Shown: positions 9,252 through 18,095, counted from the stretch's first letter. The stretch: 64,000 nt of DNA from an uncultured Kiritimatiellota bacterium (GCA_934635045.1 CAKTZA010000004.1:28469-92468), one strand, 5' to 3'. The notes: generated by a model from the letters alone, not told the origin. Numbers and translations are program-made.

Positions 9252-10465
9252 GTGAGGCTCCTCAAAATGACACCCTTCAGGTACAGCCCTTCGGGGAAGT
9301 TCAGCGCAACGGGATGATCCGCGCCCTGCTGCGTCCGCGCAATAACCTGGAAGTCGCGCTGCGCGTCGTGCGCGGCCTCGGCCAGCACCTGGTCGAAGAG
9401 GTCGGACGTCATTGCGCCCGAGCACGAGAACGTCGCGAGCGTCCCGCCCGGCTTCAGGAGCTTCATCGCGAGGAGGTTGATGTCCTTGTAGCCGCGCGCG
9501 GCCTTCAGGACCTGGCCCTTCGTCGCGGCGAACTTCGGCGGATCGAGCACGATGAGGTCGAACGACTTCCCCGCGTCGCGGCACGTGCGCAGGTACTGGA
9601 AGACGTCCGCCGCGACATACTCCATCGCCGTGCCGCAGAGGTGCGTCAGCGCCTCGTTCCGCTTCGCGAGCGCGAGCGCGTCCTCCGACACGTCGACCTG
9701 CGTGACCTTCGTCGCCCCGCAGGCGCGCGCGTAGAGGCCGAACCCGCCCGTGTAGGCGAAGCAGTTCAGCACCTCGCCGCCGTTCGCGAGCGGCCCGACC
9801 GCCGCGCGCGCGTCGCGCTGGTCGAGGTAGAAACCCGTCTTGTGGCCCTTGCGCACGTCCACGAGGAACTTGCACGGGCCTTCCGCAATCTCGATCAGCT
9901 CCGGCGGCTCCTCGCCCGCGAGCGTGCGGAACGCGGGCTCCGTCGGAAGCCCCTCCTTCGCGCGCACCTCGACGTCCAGCCGCTCTGCGACGCCCCGCGC
10001 AAACGGCGCGTAGGCCATCAGCGCGTCAGCGATCGCCGCCCGGTGGCGGTCTGCGCCCGCCGACGTGAACTGGCAGACGACGAAACCCGCGTAGAAGTCG
10101 GCGACGACGCCGGGCAGACCGTCCGACTCGGCGTTCACGAGGCGGACGGCGTCCGTCTCGGCGTTCGCGAAGAACGCCGCGCGCCGCCCGACCGCCGCGC
10201 CCACGCGCGCGCGGACGAGCGCGTCGTCCGGCACAGCCGCCGGATCGAACGACAGGAGGCGCACGCGAATCTGGGACGCCGGCGAATACCAGCCGTACCC
10301 CCGCGTCTCGCCGTCCGCCGAACAGACCGCGACCGTCTCGCCCGCGCCAAGCCCCGTGCAGACGGCCTCGCCCGTCCTTTCAGCGTCAATCGCGCCGGAG
10401 AAAATCCACGGATGCCGCCGTTCGACCGACCGCTCGCGCCCACGTTTCAGAAAGACCTTGTTCAT
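9248..10465 (-). CDS. rlmI: Class I SAM-dependent 23S rRNA methyltransferase, RlmI type
   Basis: 405 residues. The N-terminal PUA domain contains HPWIFSGAI. The central EEHD-like region and a C-terminal Rossmann methyltransferase follow: NCFAYTGGFGLYA is the SAM-binding motif I and DPPKF is motif IV. This is the layout of RlmI, which makes m5C at 23S rRNA position 1962 in E. coli, and length is typical (~396). It is cytoplasmic housekeeping. A TGATATAAT box lies 9 bases before the ATG inside the 3' end of the upstream membrane-protein gene. The gene can therefore be expressed on its own, with almost no 5' leader. Confidence 0.92.
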   Translation of the reverse strand: MNKVFLKRGRERSVERRHPWIFSGAIDAERTGEAVCTGLGAGETVAVCSADGETRGYGWYSPASQIRVRLLSFDPAAVPDDALVRARVGAAVGRRAAFFANAETDAVRLVNAESDGLPGVVADFYAGFVVCQFTSAGADRHRAAIADALMAYAPFARGVAERLDVEVRAKEGLPTEPAFRTLAGEEPPELIEIAEGPCKFLVDVRKGHKTGFYLDQRDARAAVGPLANGGEVLNCFAYTGGFGLYARACGATKVTQVDVSEDALALAKRNEALTHLCGTAMEYVAADVFQYLRTCRDAGKSFDLIVLDPPKFAATKGQVLKAARGYKDINLLAMKLLKPGGTLATFSCSGAMTSDLFDQVLAEAAHDAQRDFQVIARTQQGADHPVALNFPEGLYLKGVILRSLT

Positions 10466-10474
10466 TTCCCGCGC

Positions 10475-10483
10475 ATTATATCA
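10475..10483 (-). promoter_or_regulatory. Extended -10 promoter of rlmI
   Basis: TGATATAAT on the minus strand (TATAAT 10480-10475, TG at 10483-10482). There are 9 bases to the ATG at 10465, giving a leader of about 2-3 bases. No clear -35 or Shine-Dalgarno is visible. Confidence 0.65.
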
Positions 10484-12152
10484 AAAGTTCGCGGACGGTG
10501 TGGCGCACAAGCAGCAGTGCCGGAACCCAGAGCAGCCGCTCCACGCTGTCGAGGTGCCAGTCGAAGTCAACAGCTCCGCTGGACGCGAAAACCGCCCCGA
10601 AGCACCCAAGCATGAACACCACACCCAGACAAGCCATCCAAAGTGCAGGCGCCTCACGCCGTGAACGACGGGATAGCAAAACCACGCCAAGGGGAAAGGC
10701 GAAGCCATAACGCCACGGTTCCAGCAGCGCATACCGCGCCATTCGGGCGAAAGCCGCGAAACCTTTTGCCATGCTCATCTGCCCAAGCGGCAGATAGCCG
10801 TCGAGCGACGCGCCCGCCAACCGACACCCACACTGCCAGGCAACCGGCAACAGCGCACCGCAGACAAGACGTGGCAGAAGCCGGAGCCGCGAACCCGAAG
10901 GGCTCAACAGAAGCACCGCTAACGCCAAAGAACCGAAATAGATCAGTCCCTCGTTCTTGAACCATCCGGCCGCGCCCAGAATAATCCACCCCAACCAATC
11001 GAGCGAATCGTGCCGAATGCGATCCCACCCCACGAGAACGCAAAGACCGACAAGGCATTCCGGATAGCACAGTGTCGCGAGCCGAACCGTCAGCGGCGTC
11101 AGGAAAACCGCCGCCACCAGCAACCGCTCCGGCCACGCAGACGCACGGGTGAGCAGGAAACCAAGCAGCGCGGACATCCAGAGGCACGGCACGAGCTGAA
11201 TCAGCCATTCGCCGTTCACGTTCGCCAGCGAATAGCCCCACAGCGCAAGCATCGCCGCCCCCGGCGGATAGGTCGGCTGATACGGAGCAAAGGCGCCATC
11301 CGTAAAGAATCCCGCCGGGAATCCTGCCGAGAGCAACAGCAACTTTGCCTTGCCGCCAACCGTCCCCAATCCGTTCGGCGCGACAAACGTGTGGGTCAGG
11401 GCCAAAGCCCCTGTGGCAGCGCAAAAGCATGCCGCCACCCCCAAGCAGAACTTCTGATTTCCGATCCCTTTCGCAGAAGAAGAAAGACGTGCGACAAGGC
11501 CAAAGGCGATGACAATACAGACAGCCGCGCTCGCCCAGTCCACCCAATGCAACCCAGCCACAGAAAGGAACATCGACACGGACAGGGCCAGAAGCCCCCA
11601 AACCAAGCCTTCGAAGCCGCCGGCGGCAACGAACGCGACAACGGCAAAGCCAAGTGCCAACGTCGACACGCATTCGCTGCGCCAAGGTCTTGATGGCGAT
11701 TGGATGGACGAAGGGAACCAATCCGTCCCCCTCGCCCACAACTGAAGGCCGCCGCCTGAATCAAGAATGCGATACCCCCGTGTCGGCAACTCCACAGCGG
11801 CTTGCGAACTGTCGGACGGGGCGACAATCGCATCCGTCTCGGTCAGTTCCGACACAGCACCGAACTTCACGGGGCACGGCGCCGTCGCCCAAGACATTGC
11901 CAGGACGCGCGACCGATCCACGGGGAGCAGTTTATTCCCACGTGAGCAGCAATAGGCGACTGTCTTGCCGGACGCCTGTGCCCGTGCTGCCATGCGCCGA
12001 GCCGCGTCAACGTATTCGCCCGTGCTTCTGAAGCCGTCCCGCCATGAGGTCGCCAAACGGATGCCACGACGCACAAGTCGCACATCCTGCGGAAGCGCGC
12101 ACGCGACTGTCGCAACTGCAAGGCCAACCAAAAGCCAGTCGCGCAACTTCAT
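10476..12152 (-). CDS. Polytopic membrane protein of unknown function
   Basis: 558 residues with an N-terminal hydrophobic segment, a ~120-residue extracytoplasmic portion (residues ~30-165) and about ten to eleven further membrane helices from residue ~170 to the end. The mixture of short loops and Pro/Trp-rich helices (FAPYQPTYPPGAAMLALWGY, WFKNEGLIYFGS) recalls GT39/PMT-type integral-membrane glycosyltransferases and dolichol-phosphate-sugar-dependent transferases. I do not see their acidic DE/ED motif in the first loop clearly enough to name it. It overlaps the upstream esterase gene by 4 bases (ATGA), so the two are co-translated. A role with secreted glycoconjugates is speculative. Confidence 0.75.
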   Translation of the reverse strand: MKLRDWLLVGLAVATVACALPQDVRLVRRGIRLATSWRDGFRSTGEYVDAARRMAARAQASGKTVAYCCSRGNKLLPVDRSRVLAMSWATAPCPVKFGAVSELTETDAIVAPSDSSQAAVELPTRGYRILDSGGGLQLWARGTDWFPSSIQSPSRPWRSECVSTLALGFAVVAFVAAGGFEGLVWGLLALSVSMFLSVAGLHWVDWASAAVCIVIAFGLVARLSSSAKGIGNQKFCLGVAACFCAATGALALTHTFVAPNGLGTVGGKAKLLLLSAGFPAGFFTDGAFAPYQPTYPPGAAMLALWGYSLANVNGEWLIQLVPCLWMSALLGFLLTRASAWPERLLVAAVFLTPLTVRLATLCYPECLVGLCVLVGWDRIRHDSLDWLGWIILGAAGWFKNEGLIYFGSLALAVLLLSPSGSRLRLLPRLVCGALLPVAWQCGCRLAGASLDGYLPLGQMSMAKGFAAFARMARYALLEPWRYGFAFPLGVVLLSRRSRREAPALWMACLGVVFMLGCFGAVFASSGAVDFDWHLDSVERLLWVPALLLVRHTVRELLI

Positions 12153-13438
12153 CCGTCCTCCGGGACGATCTTTCGGATGACCATGACCGTCGGGCGGTCG
12201 CCGACGAAGACGATGCGCAGACGGTCAGCCGCGCGCCGCAGCTCGAACCGCACCTCGTCGCACCGTTCGGTGAACATGCCGACGCGGCTCCACTTTTCGC
12301 CTCCGGAGGAAGCCTCGACGACGGCGTTGCCAAGCCGTTGACTGCCATTTTTCAGTCCCGACACGAGGCGGAACTTTCCGCGAACAGGTTCGGGGAAGAC
12401 GATTTCCACGCGATCACCACGCCGCGCTGGACGGGCTGAGACATAGGCCGTGGCATCCAGTCCGTCGATGATGCGTTCCGGCCCACGGCCATCGTCCATG
12501 CCGGGGACACTCGCCGTGCACTTGGCTTGGGCGATAATACGAACACGGTTATCATGAGCGTTCGCGCGGGACGCGCCCTTGGCGAACACCCACTCCCAGA
12601 CAGACTCCTCGCACCACGCCTTGCTCCAGGCGTTGTGCCCTCGGTCGGGGAACGTCGAACGTCGAAAGTCGCCGCCGCCGTTGCGGACGATCTCCTCGAT
12701 TTTGCGGAGTGCCCGCCGCGATCCTTCGCCTTGGTAGGAATTCTCGTTGTAGAGCATCCAGTAGTTTCCCGGCGAGCTCTTTGGAATCCGTGCGGGACTC
12801 TGAATGCAGGACGTCGGCACGCATGCCGCAAAGCGTCCAGGGAAGCCGCACGACAGCTCAAACGCGGCGACGCCGCCCCAGGAAAGCCCCGTTACATACA
12901 GGCGGTTCGTGTCGACCTTGGGCGACTTCAAGGAGGCAATTACGGTATACATCGCATCGCACGTCAAATCCGCAAGTTTGCTCGATCCTGGCAGGGCCGC
13001 TCGCATGACGGAGCCTTTCGGCATCAGCGGCGCGAAAATGTAACAGGGATGCCGTTTTTGGAAGTCGGGGGCCGTCAGACGAGAAAAGAGCGTTGTCTGG
13101 TTGAACTGAACGACGAGGTTCGTGCCCTGTTCGCCCGTACCGCCAAAGTAGACCACCATCGGAACGGGCGTCGCGCTTCGCTTCGGCGAGAAAAGCAGAT
13201 ACGGCAGTTCGTTGACCTGCGGACGTGAGAACCGCATGTAGTCTTCCGGCAGCTCGTCCCGACGGAACCAGCCCGCCGTCATGCCGAACTTCGCCATCCG
13301 CAGACGAAGCTCCGTCGAAGCTGGATAGGGTTCGAGCCGCCCCGCGTAGCCAAAGCCCGGACGGACGTCCTTCATGGGGGCGGAAATGCCCAACCCTGCC
13401 AACGGCAAAAGGAGAAGGAATATCGTCCGCCTGAACAT
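12149..13438 (-). CDS. Secreted alpha/beta-hydrolase (esterase) with C-terminal discoidin-like domain
   Basis: 429 residues. Signal peptide MFRRTIFLLLLPLAGLGISA. The hydrolase domain has an oxyanion/entry strand VPMVVYFGGTGEQG, nucleophile elbow GLSWGG (Ser186) and a late His in FPDRGHNAW, the layout of PHB-depolymerase/feruloyl-esterase-type enzymes. The last ~120 residues (RIIDGLDATAYVSARPARRGD to the end) look like an F5/8-type (CBM32-like) carbohydrate-binding module, suggesting deacylation of a polysaccharide. It is transcribed with the downstream membrane protein gene (4-base overlap) and starts 22 bases after the preceding gene. Substrate not predictable; acetyl or feruloyl groups are typical. 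Confidence 0.8.
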   Translation of the reverse strand: MFRRTIFLLLLPLAGLGISAPMKDVRPGFGYAGRLEPYPASTELRLRMAKFGMTAGWFRRDELPEDYMRFSRPQVNELPYLLFSPKRSATPVPMVVYFGGTGEQGTNLVVQFNQTTLFSRLTAPDFQKRHPCYIFAPLMPKGSVMRAALPGSSKLADLTCDAMYTVIASLKSPKVDTNRLYVTGLSWGGVAAFELSCGFPGRFAACVPTSCIQSPARIPKSSPGNYWMLYNENSYQGEGSRRALRKIEEIVRNGGGDFRRSTFPDRGHNAWSKAWCEESVWEWVFAKGASRANAHDNRVRIIAQAKCTASVPGMDDGRGPERIIDGLDATAYVSARPARRGDRVEIVFPEPVRGKFRLVSGLKNGSQRLGNAVVEASSGGEKWSRVGMFTERCDEVRFELRRAADRLRIVFVGDRPTVMVIRKIVPEDG

Positions 13439-13460
13439 ACGTCAGCCCAATCGCCGTGCG

Positions 13461-14555
13461 CTACTCGACGTCCTCGATCGTCGCCTGCTCGGCCAGTTTC
13501 TGCGCGAGTTCAAGGTCGGAACTCTCTTCTATCCGCCCGTTCTCGACCCGCCAGAACTCGAACGCCTTGTTGTCGTGCATCTTGACCTCCCACTGCCATT
13601 TTCCGTTCTTGTCATAGTGATGCACAATCTTCTCTCTCGCCACTTTATGTTCATCAATCACTTTATCAACTGTTCCGGTTAAATAAAATCTAAATTGCCG
13701 CCTATTCCCTGTCCCAAAATTTTCTGTAATTCCAATAATCTGAAGCGCACCATCGACCACGCAAATTTGCGCCCACTTCCCCGCCCGACTTCTTTCTGGA
13801 GCAAACTGAGAAACAAGTTTCTCCAAGAATGGAGACAGCTTCCCGTCTTTGGTCATCTTTCGAACCTCTTCCGCGCCAAAGCGTCCTGCTGTCGAATAGC
13901 AGACGGTGTTTGTCTCATTTTCAGCCAAAGGCGTTCGCATTTTCAATTGTTTAAGTTCCTGCCATGCCGCATCCCGCGTTTCCCGCGCGAGATTCAGGTT
14001 CCAGTCGGCCACCTCTCGGACATTCTGCCGCGCCTGAATGTCCGGTGGTGTCCATGGGTTCGGAAGGATCATTGGCATGGTTCGCTTGGTTAGCGATTGC
14101 GCCTCACAGTCATACACGTCGCCCCCGAACGAAACGACGTACCGCTCATGCTGCATCTTTCCGTCGCGCGAGATCCGTTCCGCATGCTCAAATGTCAAAA
14201 CCTCATGTTCGGTCGGAAACGTCGGCGGCACGTCAAAGCCCGACTCCTTAAGCGGCAAGGCGCAGACTCTGAAGAATTGGCTGCGCCCCCGCCCGTTCGT
14301 CAGCATATACCTCTTCCCACGCTGAAGATACACGCCCACCCCAATGGAGTGAACATAATCATAGCTGCCGTCGTCCCTCTGGATCGCCAACAGGGGCTTG
14401 TTCCACGACCGGAACGTCAAGTGGAATCCCTTGTCCTCCGACCATGACAAAGTCTCAGTCCAGATTGACAGCGTCCACTCAAAGCCACGCTTCCCCGCAG
14501 CTGAACAAACAAAAGCTGTCATTGTCATTAGTATAAGAGCGAGTTCTCGCATCAT
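13461..14555 (-). CDS. Secreted protein of unknown function, low-GC cassette
   Basis: 364 residues with signal peptide MMRELALILMTMTAFVCSAAG. The rest is soluble, charged and rich in Lys/Glu/Trp (for example KMRTPLAENETNTVCYSTAGRF, WQWEVKMHDNKAFEFWRVENG). I recognise no domain. Base composition is clearly lower in GC than the glycosidase genes around it, suggesting a separate origin. Its ATG overlaps the stop of a 31-codon remnant of a second HExxH protein, the same ATGA coupling seen at other junctions here. It may therefore be the partner gene of a lost HExxH gene. Function unknown. Confidence 0.75.
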   Translation of the reverse strand: MMRELALILMTMTAFVCSAAGKRGFEWTLSIWTETLSWSEDKGFHLTFRSWNKPLLAIQRDDGSYDYVHSIGVGVYLQRGKRYMLTNGRGRSQFFRVCALPLKESGFDVPPTFPTEHEVLTFEHAERISRDGKMQHERYVVSFGGDVYDCEAQSLTKRTMPMILPNPWTPPDIQARQNVREVADWNLNLARETRDAAWQELKQLKMRTPLAENETNTVCYSTAGRFGAEEVRKMTKDGKLSPFLEKLVSQFAPERSRAGKWAQICVVDGALQIIGITENFGTGNRRQFRFYLTGTVDKVIDEHKVAREKIVHHYDKNGKWQWEVKMHDNKAFEFWRVENGRIEESSDLELAQKLAEQATIEDVE

Positions 14556-14647
14556 TTTACACCTCCATTTAATTTTGGCCCAAATTTGTTCTTATGTTGA
14601 CATCCCGGATTTGACCAGTCTGAATCTTCATCACATATAGAAATGCT
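14552..14647 (-). pseudogene. Remnant: C-terminal ~30 codons of a second copy of the HExxH secreted protein
   Basis: The minus frame begins directly after the TAG of the 165-residue gene and reads SISICDEDSDWSNPGCQ then HKNKFGPKL. This aligns with the C-terminus of the 505-residue protein (TISVYPDKDWANPGCQ then SKSQFGPRP) with WxNPGCQ and FGP conserved. The frame ends in TGA overlapping the ATG of the next gene. No start codon or upstream part remains, so this is the tail of a deleted paralogue. Confidence 0.75.
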
Positions 14648-15145
14648 CTAATGAGAACCGCCCCTTGTTGATTGGCTATTGATTTGATTCACCCCAACGA
14701 AACACCCCTTATCATATTCCCCCTCTTGGTCTCGTACAACAAGAAACCCATTCTGCAACTTCCGTCCGTGTCCTATTGAGCGAAGATCCAAAATCCTCGT
14801 AACCCAAAAACCGCTCAGACCATTCGTTTCCACGTTTTGGAATACAAGTTGACAGTCACGGCTCGTAACACGCATTTTCTGTGAAAGTGGCAAGCGAACG
14901 AGCTCTCCATATGCACCGATTTTTGAATGCTCGTCGCCGATTGTGTATTTGTAGCGAACACCACGCCATTTAAATCTAAATGACAAACCATCATCCATCA
15001 CCTTAACATCATCAAAGTGCGCGTACAAATCAGCCATTGATAACAAATTTGTGACATCCGCAAGGGAGGTGGCAACCACCATAGCCGCGCCACTACAAAG
15101 TGTCAAAAAACATGTCAACGTAAAGCAAACAAAATAACAGCGCAT
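14648..15145 (-). CDS. Small secreted protein of unknown function following the HExxH protein
   Basis: 165 residues. Signal peptide MRCYFVCFTLTCFLTLCSGAA. The mature part has alternating beta-like segments (LSFRFKWRGVRYKYTIGDE, CQLVFQNVETNGLSGF). No known domain recognised. It begins 17 bases after the stop of the HExxH protein gene, so the two form a gene pair. Its stop codon is immediately followed by the fragment of a second HExxH copy, which marks the recombination joint. It could be an inhibitor or chaperone of its neighbour, but nothing in the sequence proves this. GC content is low compared with flanking genes. Confidence 0.72.
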   Translation of the reverse strand: MRCYFVCFTLTCFLTLCSGAAMVVATSLADVTNLLSMADLYAHFDDVKVMDDGLSFRFKWRGVRYKYTIGDEHSKIGAYGELVRLPLSQKMRVTSRDCQLVFQNVETNGLSGFWVTRILDLRSIGHGRKLQNGFLVVRDQEGEYDKGCFVGVNQINSQSTRGGSH

Positions 15146-15162
15146 AAATAAACTCCATTACT

Positions 15163-16680
15163 TTAAGGTCGTGGCCCAAACTGGCTCTTACTCTGGCATC
15201 CAGGATTAGCCCAGTCTTTATCTGGATATACACTAATTGTCAGAGACAATTCTTGCTTTCTGCATCTTATCTCATTATCTCCATACAGAGAATACCCACC
15301 TCCCATGCGATATGTGTCAGGATCATTGGGATGCGTACTAATTCCATCCTGTGTCGGTTCGGCAGACGATGGGATTCCATCTTCATCCGGATCTTCTGCC
15401 TGTCCATGAAACTTGTTATACAGTTCCAAATGATGCAATTCATGCTGAACAGTCTCGGCAACACATTGAATTCCTTTCCCAGACCCAGTCACTGTAATAG
15501 CGCCATACCCATCTCTTCCCGCCTCATAATTTTCTGGCCCAGTATTCGTGGTGGGCGCGTCAGGCCCCAACCGAAGAATCGTATCCTTTCCAGGAATCAC
15601 GTACCCATAACTCGCATCATCCGCATAAATACACTTCAGAGGAATACCACAGACATCCCCCTGCTTCCAGTAGTAGAACCAGTTCGGACTGTCGGCCTGC
15701 CCAATCGGATGATTCTTCGCCTCCTTCGGGAAGAACACTTCATAACTCTTCTCATCACAAAGGATTCCTCCAAACGTAATTGATGCCGTTTTTCTTCCAA
15801 AATCCGAATTGTTCTTTGGCAACCCCGTGAATGTCACGATGGCGATCAGAGTACCGTCGCTTGCCTTTGCACATCCAGCTGGATTTGCATCACGCCACGA
15901 CATAACAGAGTCGCCAATGGCTTCGACTCCAAATACGCAGGCATTTGCAATCCCCCGTGCCGCGCTCGCAGGTGTCACTCGTGCTTTCAGATTCATGGTC
16001 AATACACCGGGCATTGCCGTTGAATAAGTGAATTCGTTTTGCCCGTCTCCCGAATCCGAAGGTGCTCCTACAGGATCCCCACTGGGTGTCACCAGTTCGA
16101 CTTTCGTCACTCTTACGACGCATATATCCGAACATTGCGATACAAGTTCAGATGTAGCCGTCACCACATATACGCCAGGTGAAAGATTTTGCGGATTGAA
16201 AGTGACCGACCGCCCCGTCCCGTTAATTCCCGCCGGACGACTCGTCCAATACGTCTTTCCCCCAGGGTTGCTGTCGCTTGTCAAACGCAACGTACACTGG
16301 GAGGCTTTCCAGCAGACGTTCGTCTCATCGGGCTTAATAGCCAGTTTCAGCACACGGATTACGCCCGAATACGAGTCTTCCGAGCCAGATTCGTCACTGA
16401 CACAATAAGAGCAAGATCCGCCAGGGGCAACTTCGGCGAATCCTGTGTCTGGCATATCCAGACGAAAGGGGTCAAGTGCCACGACTCGCACATGCAAGGA
16501 ACCCGTAGTTTCGCTCGGACACAACACGTAGAAGCCACTGTTTACAGCATACACGCCCAATGCTTCGTCACAAATGACCGAGACATAGGCATTCTGCGCA
16601 TATGCCGCAACTGCATTGCAAACGAAGCCAAATAAACCGGCTCCAACAAGCAACAGATAAACGAATATAACGAGGCACAC
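15163..16680 (-). CDS. Secreted protein with HELHH metallopeptidase-like motif and calcium-binding-like loop
   Basis: 505 residues from GTG 16680. The N-terminus (CLVIFVYLLLVGAGLFGF..AVAAYA) is a membrane-export signal without the usual basic n-region. Residues ~30-330 look like Ig/beta-sandwich repeats (SPGVYVVTATSELV). VQHELHHLEL at 411-420 fits the zinc-peptidase consensus HExxH (His413, Glu414, His417), with His425 a possible third ligand. DPDEDGIPSSAEP right after it resembles a thrombospondin-3/EF-hand-type calcium loop. A promoter TATAAT sits 6 bases before an ATG at 16705 that is in another frame, so the true N-terminus may be frameshifted here. Protease activity is an inference from the motif only. 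Confidence 0.75.
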   Translation of the reverse strand: MCLVIFVYLLLVGAGLFGFVCNAVAAYAQNAYVSVICDEALGVYAVNSGFYVLCPSETTGSLHVRVVALDPFRLDMPDTGFAEVAPGGSCSYCVSDESGSEDSYSGVIRVLKLAIKPDETNVCWKASQCTLRLTSDSNPGGKTYWTSRPAGINGTGRSVTFNPQNLSPGVYVVTATSELVSQCSDICVVRVTKVELVTPSGDPVGAPSDSGDGQNEFTYSTAMPGVLTMNLKARVTPASAARGIANACVFGVEAIGDSVMSWRDANPAGCAKASDGTLIAIVTFTGLPKNNSDFGRKTASITFGGILCDEKSYEVFFPKEAKNHPIGQADSPNWFYYWKQGDVCGIPLKCIYADDASYGYVIPGKDTILRLGPDAPTTNTGPENYEAGRDGYGAITVTGSGKGIQCVAETVQHELHHLELYNKFHGQAEDPDEDGIPSSAEPTQDGISTHPNDPDTYRMGGGYSLYGDNEIRCRKQELSLTISVYPDKDWANPGCQSKSQFGPRP

Positions 16681-16711
16681 TACAATACATGGTTTTCGTT
16701 TTCATGTGCAC

Positions 16712-16720
16712 ATTATACCA
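16712..16720 (-). promoter_or_regulatory. Extended -10 promoter of the HExxH gene cassette
   Basis: TGGTATAAT on the minus strand (TATAAT 16717-16712). An ATG follows after 6 bases at 16705 and starts MKTKT, but in the -1 frame relative to the long coding frame that opens at GTG 16680. No Shine-Dalgarno is visible. Confidence 0.65.
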
Positions 16721-16790
16721 AAAGACAGCCGTCCACTCAAATCGGGCAAGGAGGCGAAAGCGCAAAGTGAAGCTTCAGCCGCGTGAAACT

Positions 16791-17822
16791 TTAGCCTTTG
16801 TGGCTCCACCCGTCGAGAACAAGTCCCTGATAGGGGCAGTTCCGCGCGCGCGAGGCGAATGCCGCGCAATCGACCGCGCGCGGCGCACCGACGACAACGC
16901 ACGTCGTGCGGCCCGCAAACGAGTCGACAAGGGTAGGCGGCAGAATCGCGCGCGGAAGCTTCCACCAGGCCTCGGCCCACCTTTCGACGGACATCCCCTC
17001 CTCCTCAACCATCACCTGATAGGTGATCGGAAGCGCCGTCTCAAGGCCAATAATGCCGTTCGCGGCGTTCGCGTAGCCGCAATTCTTCCGCGCGGCCGGA
17101 TGCGGCGCATGATCCGTCGCGAACATCAGCACGCCGTCCTTCACGCCGCGCCGCACTTCCGCACGGTCTTCGCGCGTCGCGAGCGGCGGGGCCATCTTGA
17201 AGTTTCCGTCATCGCCGACAATGTCATCCCGACAGAGCAGGATGTGGTGCGGCGTCGCCTCGGCCGTCACGGACAGCCCCTCGCGCCGCGCGGCGCGGAC
17301 GAGCGCGACGCCTTCGGCGGTCGAGATGTGCTGGACGTGGAGGCGGCACCCCGTCTCGCGGCAGAGCGAGAGGTCGCGGCGGATGCAGTCCGCCTCCGAA
17401 AGCCCCGGCGCGAGCGCGTGCTGCGAGACGACGAGGCCGAGGGCCGCCGCGCGGCGCATCGCCTCTTCCATCACCTTCGTCTCGACGACGTAGCTGCCGT
17501 CGTCCGTGAAGAACGCCGCGCCGCCTTGCGCCAGCGCCTCCAGATCGGCGACTTCGTGTCCGAGACGCCCTTTCGTCAGGCAGGCGGACGTCAACAGCAC
17601 GGGGTGGTCGCCCGGCAACGCGGCCGCCTTCTTTCGCTGATAGTCCATCACGGCGACCGCGTCGCAGGCCGGCGTCGTGTTCGGCATCGTGACGACGGCG
17701 GCGAAGCCCCCGCGCTGTGCGGCGGCGAGGCCCGTGGCCGTCGTCTCCGCCGTCGGCACGCCCGGATCGCGGAAGTGGACGTGCACATCGACGAAGCCGG
17801 GGAATTCAAGTTCTTTTTCCAT
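16791..17822 (-). CDS. pyrC: Dihydroorotase
   Basis: 343 residues from ATG 17822. This start is fixed by the TATAAT 7 bases upstream and by the first motif; the upstream in-frame extension is non-native. Amidohydrolase motifs: DVHVHFRDPG (metal ligands His14 and His16, substrate Arg), MPNTTPACD, a DDG loop, HVQHIST and TDHAPH with the catalytic Asp. It interconverts carbamoyl-aspartate and dihydroorotate in pyrimidine synthesis in the cytoplasm. It lacks the N-terminal beta-sandwich extension of longer amidohydrolases, so it is a compact type I-like form. Allantoinase or hydantoinase is less likely given HFRDPG and MPNTTP. Confidence 0.88.
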   Translation of the reverse strand: MEKELEFPGFVDVHVHFRDPGVPTAETTATGLAAAQRGGFAAVVTMPNTTPACDAVAVMDYQRKKAAALPGDHPVLLTSACLTKGRLGHEVADLEALAQGGAAFFTDDGSYVVETKVMEEAMRRAAALGLVVSQHALAPGLSEADCIRRDLSLCRETGCRLHVQHISTAEGVALVRAARREGLSVTAEATPHHILLCRDDIVGDDGNFKMAPPLATREDRAEVRRGVKDGVLMFATDHAPHPAARKNCGYANAANGIIGLETALPITYQVMVEEEGMSVERWAEAWWKLPRAILPPTLVDSFAGRTTCVVVGAPRAVDCAAFASRARNCPYQGLVLDGWSHKG

Positions 17823-17829
17823 GCCGCAG

Positions 17830-17838
17830 ATTATACCA
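17830..17838 (-). promoter_or_regulatory. Extended -10 promoter of the dihydroorotase gene
   Basis: TGGTATAAT on the minus strand with 7 bases to the ATG at 17822 and no Shine-Dalgarno. A leaderless or one-base-leader transcript is predicted. Confidence 0.7.
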
Positions 17839-17935
17839 CACATTGCCTCCCAGCGGTGCCGAGGGACGCTCCGCCGCCAGGGCTTCAGCATGAAAAGACG
17901 ATCCCTTCTCTGTAAGTCGTCCGCATCCTTGGTTC

Positions 17936-18006
17936 GTCGGCCCGACAGCTCGCGCGACTGTCGGCTCCTCCGGGCCAATGGCGGCTTACGCCGCCGCTTC
18001 GCGAGG
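17936..18006 (+). repeat. GC-rich dispersed repeat, uninterrupted copy (family B)
   Basis: Core GGCCCGACAGCTCGCGCG followed by GACTGTCGGCTCCTCC, GGGCCA and a CGGCTTACGCCGCCG hairpin. The same blocks occur at 53549-53792 (split by an insertion) and, in reverse, near 54057-54072; a diverged form is at 52830. The repeat contains nested inverted repeats. It lies in the 273-base gap between the dihydroorotase gene and the GH78-like gene; apart from it and the dihydroorotase promoter I see nothing else in that gap. Confidence 0.7.
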
Positions 18007-18095
18007 ATCTGTGGTAATCAAATTGAGAATGGTAAGGCTGGCAACCCAAAAGAACGTTGCGTGAGGAGCGGGCGGGTCGGCCGAGCGCCGAACCG

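Noticed and set aside
16741..16790. Rho-independent terminator after the dihydroorotase gene
   Set aside because: Only a short TGAAGCTTCA palindrome without a following T-run is visible; too weak to annotate.
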